NCBI GenBank assembly: GCA_028551475.1
Contig: CM052355.1
Location: forward strand, 17,381,543-17,445,542
DNA: 64,000 nt
Direction: 5' to 3'
Source of the DNA: Casuarina equisetifolia
Taxonomy: Eukaryota > Streptophyta > Magnoliopsida > Fagales > Casuarinaceae
Position numbers and translations under genes: made by a program. Positions 1 through 11,560 of the stretch are shown here, one piece after another. The notes beneath the pieces are model-generated. The model did not search any database. It saw only the letters and a list, made by a program, of their open reading frames with translations, and was not told the DNA's origin. Numbering within the stretch: position 1 is the first letter of the stretch; the number at the start of each line of letters is the position of its first letter.

Positions 1-377
1 ACCCACCCTTGGTTGTTCGTACCATCCGTTACTTAGTTCATCTTACAGTTAAAATCAAAACATGTCTCACCAATATCAAATTCATCTGAGAGGTACATCA
101 TGTTATTCTCGCAAGAAATATAGTCTTTCCTTTTCCAGTGAAGATGATAGAGGAAGTAATTATAACATCGTGAAATTCTCCAAACTGCAGCTTATGTGCT
201 GGCATTTGATGACTGAATTAGAAAAGTTATGGCTCTTAAATCAATTTACAGTTGAGCGGGTGACATAGAATGATAGATTTGCTTTTATTATTGGGTCCAG
301 TTTCCGTTGTGTAACATGCATCATTATGTTGCTAATGGTTTCCTATTCCTAAATCGGTAAATCACGTAATTCTGCAG

Positions 378-794
378 GTATTAGAGATCATACTGTCGGA
401 AAGATGGCGTATGGATTTGGCATACGTGTTGAGAATCTCCGAGAAGCCAGGTTTCATATGTTTGTTTGCTTTGATTTCCTCTCTGGGCATAATTTTCTGT
501 AGTACGTTTGCCGGTCTGGCTTCTATACCCGCAAGCTTGAGTTTCGTATAGGTGATGGAATTTTATTTATTTTTAATTGTTTGGCATGTGCATCTATCAC
601 AATGTGTCATCTACCTGCTTTGCAGTTATCAGAGAGCTGATCCAAATTTTGTCATGCTTACACCTAGCAAAGAGCACCTAGCAGAGGGTATCGCTTGGAA
701 GGTAGGGAAGCGACCTCTGCTACAATCAGACGTCAATGCTGGAAATTTTGAAGGCTTCCCAAGGGAGTTGAGACCTTTTGACAAGATTTTATAA
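378..794 (+). CDS. 3' terminal exons of an unrecognised plant gene (partial)
   Basis: Two exons can be read: 378-450 and 626-794. They are joined by a GT-AG intron in phase 2, ending at the TAA at 792-794. Together they give 79 residues. The first exon contains KMAYGFGIRVENLREA and the second ADPNFVMLTPSKEHLAEGI, ending in PRELRPFDKIL. The composition is protein-like and the splice phases agree, so I treat this as the real C-terminus of a gene that begins left of the window. I do not recognise the family and assign no function. The stop lies about 600 bases before the DEG1 start, in the same orientation, so the two are separate genes. Bases 1-377 look like an intron and may hide a further exon. 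Confidence 0.55.
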
Positions 795-1388
795 GGTCGT
801 CGGGAACTTAGGAGTTAGTTTATCACTGAAGAGGTAATCAATCAATCGTTTTAGGTGGATGAGTTATTTTTTGCCTTGCAACTTGGATTTTGGTTTCAAC
901 AGTCGTTGAGAAAATGCTGAGGGCTCTGTTCGAGAGGGCAGTATCAGTTTATCTTTCCTTGACTTAAATGTGTATAAAGCATATGAGTTTAGATGGCTCT
1001 CGATGATTGTTCTGCACGCTTCGAGCACTGCTTCGAAGTCTCCGTCGCGCGTGTAGAACCTTCTGAGACAGGTTGTAATGGTAAAGCAACAAAAGCACGT
1101 TATCCAATCCCCAAAGCCCATTTTCATTTGGGCGCAAGATTCCTTTATCCGGTCGAAAAGAACGAGAAAGAGGAATATATTTCTAGCGACAACATTTTAC
1201 CCGTTATCCCCCTCTCTCAAGAGCGCTAAAAGTCGCCGCTATAGTCCCTCGGCAAAGTACAAGAGCTTTTTCGGGATTGTTGGAACGTGCGTCTGAAAAT
1301 ACCGCAGCGGGTACCCCTAATCCAACAATATAACATTGGTGATCACTGGCAAGACTCCAACAAGTCAATCCCCTACAGCAGCACACAG
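795..1388. other. Intergenic: 3' flank of the upstream gene and promoter/5' UTR of DEG1
   Basis: No reading frame here looks like a protein. Several short overlapping frames on both strands are random. The segment must contain the polyadenylation region of the upstream gene and the promoter and leader of DEG1. I see no convincing TATA box. The DEG1 frame stays open upstream to 1287, but the ATG at 1389 starts the typical transit-peptide sequence. Confidence 0.5.
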
Positions 1389-4300
1389 ATGGCTGCTTAT
1401 TCTGCACTCCTTTCCACACACTTCCACTTTTCCTCCCCATCTTCTCGCTCCCCAAACAGAAATCTCGTTTCCTTCCCCCTCAAATCATTCTCTTCAGCTC
1501 CCCGTTCCAACTCCCGTATCCTCTTCGTCCTCCACCACCACAGCAACAGCCACGATTCCCTTAGCCAGAACGGGAATAAGCTCCTTTGCGCCAAAAACCC
1601 ATTTTCCTCTGCTCTTGACTCTGTTCTCCTTCTCTGTGCTTCGCTGGCCTTGTCGCTCTCCCTCTTTGTTGCCGATGTTGATTCCGCCTCGGCCTTCGTG
1701 GTCACCACGCCGAGGAAGTTACAAACCGATGAGCTCGCTACGGTTCGTCTTTTCCAGGAGAACACACCTTCCGTTGTTTACATAACCAATCTCGCTGTCA
1801 GGTGCGTTCTATTCTGTTTTTCCAGTGAAGATGTGTTTCTCTTTTGTCTGTGTGTTTCTGGTTTGATGTGTTTTTAACTCTGGTGGTGGTGTTGGTTTTA
1901 GGCAGGATGCGTTCACATTGGACGTTTTGGAGGTACCCCAGGGTTCTGGGTCAGGTTTCGTGTGGGATAAGAATGGTCACATTGTCACCAATTATCATGT
2001 GATTCGTGGCGCTTCTGATCTCAGGTTCGGGCGCTCGCTCGATTCAATTAGTTTCTCTCTGCTTTTTTCTTTTTTTTTTTTCCAAACTTGTTCTTGTTCA
2101 AGCAAAAATCTTTTCTATTCTGCTTGTGGGTTTGGTGTGGCAAAGGATGATAAAGGATATAGAAAATGATTTTTTTTCATTTTTTTTCTTTTTTGTGGGC
2201 GGAATTCTTTCCAACCTGGTTAGGTTAGCCTTTTCTTTCTTTTTTCTTTTTTCTTTTTTCTTTTTTCTTTTTTCTTTTTTTGTCCTCTTTTGTTTTTTAA
2301 GATATTGCCGAGTGTGCATACGTTATGTTTCCCGAGGTTGCCTCCATGATGACCTATCACTGTGCGCAAAGCTATGGAGGAAAGCGGGGGTGTCGGTGCC
2401 TTTTATGAATATCATAGATGAAGTTCGTAGTAGTCCATGGATACATTGAGTTTAGGGGAATTATCAGATTAAACATATCAAAAGTGACGGTTCTCTCTGC
2501 AAGCGGTGGATGGTTGTGTTAGATTTCTGACCTAAAACTTGTGGGAGATTATGGAGCTGTTTGCATCAGTTGACTGATTATTGACTATAATTGATGACGG
2601 TTATTCTTATCTGAAATTGATAATTTCTAGTGACGTGCAGGGTTACTCTTGCTGATCAGTCAACTTATGATGCAAAAGTTGTTGGGTTTGACCAAGATAA
2701 GGATGTCGCAGTTTTACGTGTCGATGCACCCAAAGACAAACTTAGACCCATACCAATCGGTATTTCCGCTGACCTGCTTGTTGGTCAAAAGGTTTATGCT
2801 ATTGGAAACCCCGTAAGTAATACTTGCTATTCTGTCTGTAGAATGTATATTTCCTTGCACTACTCAGCAAAAGTCTATTGTTTGTCATCAATTGAACCTT
2901 CCAGCGTATAAGATTTAATAGAACAATCTACGCTTAGCAAGCAAGGGAAGAGTTGATTTCTTAATTCTTTGAAAACCACTTAAATATGCCTTTTTCTTCT
3001 TTTGGGTCCCTCTATGTGACAGCTCGGTGAATATTAAGCATGAGATAAATTCTTTTGGTTTTCATCTCATCTGTCCAAAGATGTGCCAGAAAATTCCTTC
3101 TTGGCCTATATACGTTTCGGTTTAATGTTGGACAGGATGGTTTCAGATGGTTTGTTGCCCTTTTCCATTATGAGAGTTTGTTACCTCTGTTGTCTCCAAC
3201 TCTGCAAGTTGCTAATGAGTGCTTGGTTAAGGTGTTGATATTGTTTACCGTGAAGGTTATTAGCTTCTTTATCATGGTTCAAATAAATTAATCCTCTTAA
3301 TTTCTACTTCTGCAGTTTGGACTTGACCATACTCTTACGACTGGTGTTATCAGGTAGAGGGCCCATTGAGGCTTGTTGTCTTATTCCTAGTCTATGTTAT
3401 TAATACTATTTGAATTTTCTCTGAAATTTTTTACTTTTTGTTCATCTCAATAAATAAGCATCTCTGGACATATATAAACAAATTTATGGTTTCTAATGTG
3501 TCTTAATGGTCTCTTACAGTGGGCTTCGTAGAGAAATCAGTTCTGCTGCTACTGGCAGACCCATTCAGGATGTTATACAGACGGATGCTGCCATTAATCC
3601 TGGGAATAGTGGAGGACCACTATTAGATAGTTCAGGAAACCTTATTGGTATAAATACAGCCATATACTCTCCTTCCGGTGCATCATCTGGTGTCGGATTT
3701 TCTATTCCTGTTGACACTGTGAGTTGCTGTGTAGATCGTATTTTTCATTCTCTATTGAATAACTTGGTATCAGCATCACCAGATCTAATTCTGACACAAA
3801 AACTCATCTTCTTTTCTCTTAACGCTCTGGACCAAGTCTCTAATCCTCATTCTTTGGCATCCAGGTTGGTGGGATTGTTGACCAGTTAGTTAGATTTGGG
3901 AAGGTCACAAGACCAATTTTAGGGATCAAGTTTGCACCTGATCAATCTGTGGAACAGCTAGGTGTAAGTGGGGTCCTTGTTTTAGATGCTCCTGCTAGTG
4001 GTCCAGCCGGTAAAGCGGTATGCGCATTATATATCCTTAAGCGTTATCTTATTTGTAATGAGTTTCCTGCCAGCAAAGTGGAACATTTATATTTTGGAAG
4101 ACATTTATTCTTTTAAGGGTTTTTGAATTATTTGAGTTTGTTTCCTGCTTTCCTGGTAGAAAGTTTTGATCTGATATTCTTTCTTTAACTGACTTAAGTT
4201 CCTCGAGGTTAAGAGTTTTCTGCTTTCATTTATCGGATTTGATCATTTTCTGTGCTGTAGGGTCTGCAACCAACTAAGCGTGATGCATATGGTAGACTCG

Positions 4301-4833
4301 TTTTGGGGGACATCATTACATCTGTGAATGGTAAAAAGGTCACTAATGGCAGTGATTTGTACAGAATTCTTGATCAATGTAAAGTAGGTGATACGGTACG
4401 TTATTGTTTTGATTGCTTCAATGTTCATGCTCTTTCACTCTCTTTCTTTCTCAATGTCCATGGCCTTCGATCGATATTATGTGATAAATTTCTATGCTAG
4501 CCTGTTGTTAAACTTTGACGCTTGGAATTGGTGTTCATATGCATGGCCTGAGCATATAATGAGGCTTGAGATTAACAGAAGTTTGGTGCTTTTTTTGTGC
4601 TTATCATGCAATAGATGATCCGACTTCATACTCATGTGGCTGACTAACTTTAAAAGCACGGCCTACAGATATAAGATGGTTAATTAAAATTTCCTTCAAT
4701 GTGAAGTTAATTCCTTTAGTGTTTATATGTGAAATTTGGTTATTTTGATATTCAGGTAACTGTGGAGGTTTTGCGTGGTGATCACAAGGAAAAGATTCCT
4801 GTAATTCTTGAACCGAAGCCTGACGAGTCATGA
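1389..4833 (+). CDS. DEG1: Protease Do-like 1, chloroplastic (DEG1/DegP1), 436 aa
   Basis: ATP-independent serine endoprotease of the thylakoid lumen. In the family it degrades damaged lumenal proteins and photodamaged photosystem II subunits such as D1. Coding exons: 1389-1801, 1902-2024, 2641-2812, 3316-3353, 3520-3718, 3865-4017, 4261-4395, 4756-4833. They sum to 1311 nt, and every junction keeps phase. Residues 1-102 form a bipartite leader: a Ser-rich stroma-targeting part, then a hydrophobic stretch near 75-95 ending in an AXA-type site (SASA, then FVV). The catalytic triad is visible as His170 (TNYHVI), Asp200 (DKDVAVLR) and Ser279 (GNSGGPLL). A single PDZ domain covers roughly residues 330-430, and the protein ends in ILEPKPDES. 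Length and spacing match Arabidopsis DEG1 (439 aa). The last intron contains the left breakpoint (4555) of a tandem duplication that copied exon 8 downstream. Confidence 0.95.
2070..2290 (+). repeat. Poly-T and (TTTTTC)n low-complexity tract in DEG1 intron 2
   Basis: Intron 2 of DEG1 holds a T run near 2070-2080, another near 2170-2190, and a TTTTTC hexamer repeat at about 2240-2282. The open frames translated from it are only Phe/Ser runs. This is simple-sequence DNA without coding meaning. Confidence 0.8.
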
Positions 4834-5736
4834 TATAACTAGTGGTGCGGTGTGTATATTCTAGGTACATGTACATTGAGTCACAGTAGATATACGTTGA
4901 TCTCGTGTATTAATTGCTTCATGCGAAGCTTCCTGATGTACAGATGTATTTCAATTGCTGTACTACCTCTTGTAAGAGAATCTTAACTATTTTTTGAGCT
5001 GAAAGACTGTAACGTTGATGTCCTTGAGAGTGGTCATAAAAGTAAGTAAGAAAGAGGTCGTGGGAGCACGTGAATTAGTCTAGGCTATCATAATTATAAT
5101 TGTTACTAGTTTCAGTTAGGCAATAAGCCTGGCTCTTGTAGTCTTGGCCCAGCATGTGTCAATGTGAGGCGAGGCAGGCTTACGGAGGACGAAGAAGAAC
5201 TCATATTTCGACTTCATAATCTCCTTCGAAAGAGGTAAATCGGATGCTCCGTTTCGGGTTCTGCTGAATGCTTCTCAATCAACCAGTTGAAATCGTTTGT
5301 TTTTCTAAATTTGAACTCGTTGAAGTGCTTTCTATAATGCTGAACGTGAGATCAAAAGGTTAACTACAATGCTCTGCTTTTACGAGAAGCCATGAAAAAT
5401 TTGAGAACCGGGAATGTACGTTTCTATTCGGGATCACTGAAGAAGCATATATGATATTCGTCTCCCGAATTTACGTTTCTATTCGGGATTAGGGAGTTAC
5501 GTCTTAGCAACGGGGACTTGCGAAGTTGTACCTCTCCGACTTCCGATACACGACGCGTGGTCTTTGCGAACGCAAATCCTGCGGCCACGTCCTTTATAAA
5601 ACAACTCCAACTCATAAGCTTCTCCAAAAGAAAAGCTCTCTGAATCCCTGCTTTGGTATTTTCGTCAGTTTATAAGAGCGAGACTGGTAACTAAGCTCGT
5701 ATCGTAAAAGATCTGTTTCGTCCTGTGAATCTTCAT

Positions 5737-7565
5737 ATGGATGCTGAGAACGGTATGATCAACCTGTTCCTAATCTTTGATATCTTGTTTTTGGTGTTTA
5801 GTGTTTACGCAAATCTTAAGTTTTCTGTCTCGTTAGAGACAAATTATTGCATACATATGGTATCAGAGCGATTGTAGCTCAGATGTAAGACCCAAATCAA
5901 GCTCTCAAGAGCTGATTTTTCCAGTTTTTGGGATGGATCTTCCGTTTTTCTTTCACGAGTGGGTCGGAAAAATTTTTCTTTTTTCGCGCCACTTTCCCCA
6001 CGGACCGGTGGAGGCCGATCGAACCGGGTCTTAACCTGTCAGATTATTCCTGCGGCGCGTGGGAGCCTGTGGGAGCTCCAAATTCACCGCCGTTTGGACC
6101 AGAATTTTCGTAGGGAAATTCTTAATTTTCTTGTATGTAGTTTTATTTTTTGGGATATTTAGAAGGTCAAATATTTACGAAGTAATGAATATGGGAGTAT
6201 TTTGTAATGGTGTTTTCTCTGTTCTAAACCATATTTGGGACGTGTCATACTGCAGTAACTATGTATGTTTTGTATTGTGTTTGACACATTGATGTGGCTA
6301 TGAGAGATATGCATAAATTATTTAGCATGTATTTAGAGATATAGTTATAGCATGTGTTGTGGACCGCACTAATTGGATTGTATTTTTTAACATGTTGTAT
6401 TTAGCATAATATGTATTTTAGAGACAAAACAGCCCCATATATTAAATCTAAACTACATATTATATTTTTTGTGAGTCACATAAAGTATATTCTGGTGTGA
6501 GAGAGTTTTATGATTCAATTAGGTAGCGAATACCAAAGTAGCACTCTTGATTGTGTTATGGAATATTAGTCTTGTACAGTAGTGGAATATCTCCAATTCT
6601 AATGGGTGGTCATAGTCCAAAGGAGGTAATTGTGTGTAGGTACTTGAAGGGACAAATAGACAACATATCCTTGAGTTTTGACTAATTCTCATTGTTATTG
6701 CTATGAAGGGGATTTTTACAAATTGTATGTCATGTATTTAGCCCAAAGGTATTTGCATGAAGATATATGTACATTTCTTGTGTGATATACTTATATGGGT
6801 TCAAGTACTGTACGTGCTTAATGCTAATGATAAACATTGTTTATTTTTTCAGTCACCGTTTCTGTCAATGATAATAAGTTTACTATTGAGGTTTTGACGG
6901 GGTCTAACTTCAAGAAATGGAAAAAAGACATAATGTTTGCCATGACAATAGCAGATATGCATTCTGCTTTAATTATGGACAAACCAGAGGATCTCACTGC
7001 TCAAAGTACTGAAGATGATAAGTTGGCATATGCCGCATGGTTGAAGAGCAATCATACTTGTTTACTGTCTATGAGGAGGTCGATTCAGTATTGCATTAGA
7101 AGTAGTTTGCCTGATGATTGTACTGCCAAAGAATTTATGGATGCAATTGCACGAAGGTATTGCGTCCCATCAGGTGCTAAAATATGTACTCTTCTGCAAG
7201 GACTTATCAACTTAAGGTATGATGGTTCTAGAGGTGTTAGAGACTACGTCATGAGGATGGTGGATTATCGTTCTAAACTCGAAGCCTTAGATGTTTCTCT
7301 TCCTATTTCTTTTATTGTTCATCGAGCTGTGAACACCCTTCCAGCTGAATTTCGTTTTACTCGGACGCGTTACAGATGTCAAGGTGAAACCTGGTCTATT
7401 AATGAATTGATAAGTACAGCTGTTGTTGAGGAAGAAATCATAAAGAAAGATAAATCCCATGTAACCTTGAATATCAAGAAAACACCTTTTAAGAAGGATG
7501 GTGACCGTTGCTTCTTTTGTAAGAAAATGGGTCATAAGAAGAAAGATTGCACTTATTATAAGTAA
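5737..7565 (+). pseudogene. Copia gag, copy A (probably spliced), truncated after the zinc knuckle
   Basis: A 16-base ATG exon (5737-5752, followed by GGTATGATC) joins in phase to a second exon starting at 6853 after TTTTTTCAG. The product would begin MDAENVTVSV and run 242 residues to the TAA at 7563. Residues from about 16 onward match the copia gag (DUF4219/UBN2) pattern: LTGSNFKKWKKDI, AYAAWLKSNHTCL, FMDAIARRY. The end is a CX2CX4HX4C zinc knuckle (CFFCKKMGHKKKDC). The stop follows a four-base TAAG duplication relative to copy B, which cuts off the protease. Without the splice, the second exon would need an internal start at 6837. Being truncated and without pol, it is non-autonomous. Whether it is expressed is unknown. 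Confidence 0.6.
5858..5870 (+). other. Retrotransposon primer binding site (tRNA-iMet type), copy A
   Basis: TGGTATCAGAGCG is the usual minus-strand primer site of plant copia elements, complementary to the 3' end of initiator methionine tRNA. It follows a possible LTR end (CATACA plus TA). The equivalent in copy B (about 9389-9401) is mutated to GGGTATCAGGGCG. Confidence 0.75.
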
Positions 7566-8327
7566 GGTAATAGTTCTTTGGTAGTTAGACCGTGGTGCAC
7601 CTGATCAAATTCCAATGTGCAAGAGGAGGATGAGAGAGAAACACAACTTGGAAGATCTAGTTTTGCTCAGTGGATCTTTGTATGGATGTTACAAATGGTA
7701 CGATCACTTGTTCATAATCTTTTCTCTCTTTTTTCTGGTGTTCTAGATTTTATCTATGTAGATCTTGAATTTTCTATTTACATCTTATTGTACAAAAAGT
7801 TATCAAGCAGAACATTTTCGAAATAATTGTTAGTTTTACATTTAGTTTCCCTTCCTACCTCGTATGCACCTGTGTTGCGATCTTCCAATCCCAAAGCATC
7901 ATTGTTGATAGTGTTTTTTCTTTTCTTTCCCGCGTAATTCACCTCCTAGCGAAACAAACTTGAAGAGGAACTTTTGGCAATTCCTTCCCATGAAAGAATT
8001 ACCAAGGACTCAATCACTAGTTCAGAGGGTCGACCCAATGCTAAACACATGGACTTGCAGTATCTCCGGGAATTTGTCTGCTGTGTATTGTGTAGCCTGT
8101 GTTGATGCATCAAAATTTTTAAACTCTATAATGAGGCTTGAGATTAACAGACGTTCGGTGCTTTTTTGTGCTTATCATACAGTAGATGATCCGACTTCAT
8201 ACTCATGTGGCTGACTAAGTTTAAAAGCATTTGCTTACAGATATAAGATGGGTTAATTACAATTTCGTGCGATGCGAAGCTGATTCCTTAGAGTATATAT
8301 GTGAAATTTGGTTATTTTGATATTCAG

Positions 8328-8378
8328 TTAACTGTGGAGTTTTGCGTAATTCTTGAACCGAAGCCTGACGAATCATGA
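8328..8378 (+). pseudogene. Duplicated, shortened DEG1 terminal exon
   Basis: This copies DEG1 exon 8 with the acceptor (TATTCAG) intact. Relative to the original it lacks one G in GGAGG and a 26-base internal piece flanked by GT. The net loss is 27 bases, so the reading frame survives: [16 protein letters not shown] and a TGA. The original exon is 78 bases and this one is 51. It has no other DEG1 exons upstream within the unit. It could only be used as an alternative last exon of the DEG1 transcript. Confidence 0.75.
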
Positions 8379-8639
8379 TATAACTAGTGGTGCGGTGTGT
8401 ATATTCTAGGTACATGTACATTGAATCACAGTAGATATACGTTGATCTCGTGTATTAATTGCTTCATGCGAAGCTTCCTGATGTACGGATGTATTTCAAT
8501 TTCTGTACTACCTCTTGTAAGAGAATCTTATATATTTTTTGAGCTGAAAGACTAACGTTGATGTCCTTGAGAGTGCTCATAAAAGTAAGTAAGAAAGAAG
8601 TCGTGGGAGCACGTTAATCAGTCTTGGCAATCATAATCA

Positions 8640-11560
8640 ATAAGCCTGGCTCTTGTAGTCTTGGCACAGCATGTGTCAATGTGAGGCGAGACAAGCTTAC
8701 AGAGGACGAAGATGAACTCATAGTTCGACTTCATAATCTCCCTGGAAACAGGTAATCGGATGTTCCATTTCAGGTTCTGCTTAATTCTTCTCAATCAACC
8801 AGTTGAAATCGTTTGTTTTTCTAAATTTGAACTTGTTGAAGTACTTTCTATAAAGCTGAACGTGAGATTAAAAGGTTAACTACAATGCTTTGATTTATCA
8901 TGAAGCCATGAAAAATTTGACATCAGAGGATCATTGACAAAGCAAATGTGACGTACTTCTCTTGAATTTACGTTTCTATTTTGAACGAGGACTTGAGAAG
9001 TTGTCCCTCTACGACTTCCGATCCACGACACGTTGTCTTTGTATAAAATCAAAGTGTTACAATCGCATCCGTCCGAGTTATATGTAAACGCAAATCCTAC
9101 GGCCACGTTCTTCGGCGTCAGCCAGAGAGGGTTAAACAACTCATGATCTTCCCCGAAAGAAACGTTCTCTGAATTCCTGCTTCGGTATTTTCATCAAACA
9201 GTGCATAAGAGGGAGACAGTGAGTAAGCACGTATCCTAGAAGATCTTATTTGTGTTGTGAATCTTCAGATGGATGCGGAGAACGGTATGATCACTTATTC
9301 ATAATCTTTCATGTCTTGGCTTTGGTGTTCTGTGTCTACGCAAATATTAAGTTTTCCGTCTCGTTAGAGTCAAATTATTGCTCAGATAGGGTATCAGGGC
9401 GATCATAGTTCAGATGTAACACCCAAATCAAGCTCTCAAGAGATGATTTTTTCAGTTTTTGGGATGGCTTTTCTGTTTTTCTTTCACGGGTGGGTCGGAA
9501 AAAATTTTCTTTTCTTGCGCTACTTTCCGCACGGAGGCGTTGAAAACTTTTCCCGACGAACCGGCGGAGGCCGATCGAACCGGGTCTTAAGCTGTTAGAT
9601 TGTTCCTGCGGCGCGTGGGAGCTCCAAATTCACCGCCGTTTGGACCAAAATTTTCATGGGGAAATTCTTAATTTTCTTGTATATGGTTTTTTTTTTTTTT
9701 GAGATATTTCGAAAATCAAATATTAACAAAGTAATGCATATGAGAGTATTTTGTAATGGTGTTTTCTCTGTTCTACGCCATATTTGGGACGTGTCATACT
9801 GCAGTAACTATTATGTTTAGTATTGTGGTTGACACGTTTATGTGGCTATGAGAAAGACGCATAAATCATTTAGCATATATTAAGCCTTATATTTACATGT
9901 TAGCCTGTATTTAGACATGTAAATGGTTATAGCATGTGTTGTGGACTACACTAATTGGATTGGATTGGATTGGATTGTTTAACATGATGTATTTCGTATA
10001 ATATGTATTTTAGAGAAAAGCTAGCCCACTATTTATTAAATCTAAACTAAATATTCTATGTTTTGTGAGTCACAAAGTATATTCTGGTATGAGAGAGTTC
10101 TATGATTTAATTAGGTTGTGAATGCGAAAGTGACACTCTTGACTAGGTTGTGAAATAATGGTCGTGTACAGTAGTGGATATCTCTAATTCTAATGGGTTG
10201 TCATACTCTAAAGTGGGTAATTGTGTGTAGGTACTTGAAGGGACACAGACGACATATCCTTGAGTTTTGACTAGTTTGAGTAGTCTAAATACCTACAGGC
10301 GGTGAATTATAAATGTTAGAATATATTCTCATTGTTGTTGCTATTTGGGGGTTTTTTACAAATTGTATGTCATGTATTTAGTCCAAAGGTAATTTGCATG
10401 ATAATATATGTACACCCTCATGTGACATACTTATATGGGTTCAAGTACTGTACTTGCTTAATGCTAATGGTAAACATTGTTTATTTTTTCAGTCACCGTT
10501 TCTGTCAATGATAATAAGTTTACTATTGAGGTTTTGACGGGGTCTAACTTCAAGAAATGGAAAAAAGACATAATGTTTGCCATGACAATAGCAGATATGC
10601 ATTCTGCTTTAATTATGGACAAACCAGAGGATCTCACTGCTCAAAGTACTGAAGATGATAAGTTGGCATATGCCGCATGGTTGAAGAGCAATCATACTTG
10701 TTTACTGTCTATGAGGAGGTCGATTCAGTATTGCATTAGAAGTAGTTTGCCTGATGATTGTACTGCCAAAGAATTTATGGATGCAATTGCACGAAGGTAT
10801 TGCGTCCCATCAGCTGCTGAAGCATATGATCTTCTAGAAGGACTTATCAAGTTAAGGTATGATAGTTCGAGAGGTGTTAGAGACCATATCATTAGGATGG
10901 TGGATTATCATACCAAACTCAAAGCCTTAGATGTTTCTCTTCCTGATTCTTTTATTGTTCATCAAGCCGTGAAGACCCTTCCAGCTGAACTTGGTTGTAT
11001 TAGGACGTTTTACGTATGTCAAGGTGAAACCTGGTCTATTAATGAATTGATAAGCATAGCTGCTGGTGAGGAAGAAATCCTAAGAAAGATAAATCGCATG
11101 TAACCTTGAGTATCAAGAAAACGCCCTTTAAGAAGGATGGTGATTGTTTCTTCTTTTGTAGGAAAACAGGCCGTAAGAAGAAAGGTTGCATTAAACATAA
11201 GGTAATAGTTCTTTGGTTGCTAGATAGTGGTACAACTGATCAAGTCCAATGTGCAAGAGGAGGATGAGAGAAGAAAGACATAACTTAGAAGATCTAATTT
11301 TGCTCAGTGGATCTTTGTATGGGGCTACAAATGGTATGATCACTTGTTCATAATCTTTTATCTCTTGTTTTTAGTATTGTAGATTTTATCTGTGTCTATC
11401 TTGAATTTTCTATTTACATCTTATTGTACAAAAAGTTATCAAGCAGAACATTTTCGAAATAATTGTTAGTTTTACATTTAGTTTCCCTTCCTACATCGAA
11501 TGTACCTGTGTTGCGATCTTTCAATCCCAAAGCATCATTGTTGATAATGTTTTCTTTTGT
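8640..11560 (+). mobile_element. Degenerate Ty1/copia retrotransposon remnant, copy B
   Basis: This is the duplicated counterpart of copy A, with the ATG exon (9269-9284), a mutated primer site near 9389, gag, and a protease fragment. The order and spacing match copy A apart from small indels. It also lacks pol downstream of the protease start and has no recognisable complete LTR pair. Confidence 0.6.
9269..11270 (+). pseudogene. Copia gag-protease fragment, copy B (frameshifted)
   Basis: The ATG exon 9269-9284 joins to a second exon from 10493. The gag frame runs to a TAA/ATG overlap at 11101-11103, because one base is lost in the run after GAGGAAGAAATC compared with copy A. In the shifted frame the zinc knuckle continues but its histidine is arginine (FFFCRKTGRKKKGC), so metal binding would be impaired. 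The same frame then reads into WLLDSGTTDQ near 11217-11250, the D-S-G active-site signature of a copia aspartic protease, and stops shortly after. Copy A has lost this frame through its TAAG insertion. The two copies have therefore decayed by different mutations. Confidence 0.6.

Larger units (their letters stand above)
5100..7980 (+). mobile_element. Degenerate Ty1/copia retrotransposon remnant, copy A
   Basis: The remnant carries a primer binding site of the initiator-tRNA-Met type (TGGTATCAGAGC at 5858), a gag frame with a CCHC zinc knuckle, and the start of a protease region. There is no integrase, reverse transcriptase or RNase H. A TTTATAAAAC box near 5592 could be the LTR promoter. A stretch around the first ATG (5737-5800) recurs imperfectly at about 7682-7760 and may be LTR sequence on both sides. 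I could not place LTR ends or a target-site duplication. The element lies in the DEG1 3' flank and was copied with it. Confidence 0.6.
4555..8115 (+). repeat. Tandem segmental duplication, unit A (DEG1 3' end plus copia gag remnant)
   Basis: Homology with the next 3.57 kb begins at TATAATGAGGCTTGAG in the last DEG1 intron (4555, matching 8127). It runs through DEG1 exon 8, the 3' flank, the copia-derived leader, primer site and gag, and ends at GATGCATCAAAA (8115, matching 11698). Small indels separate the copies; for example, 62 bases near 8022-8083 have no counterpart in unit B. Eleven bases of filler (8116-8126) lie between the units, as expected of end joining. Confidence 0.85.
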
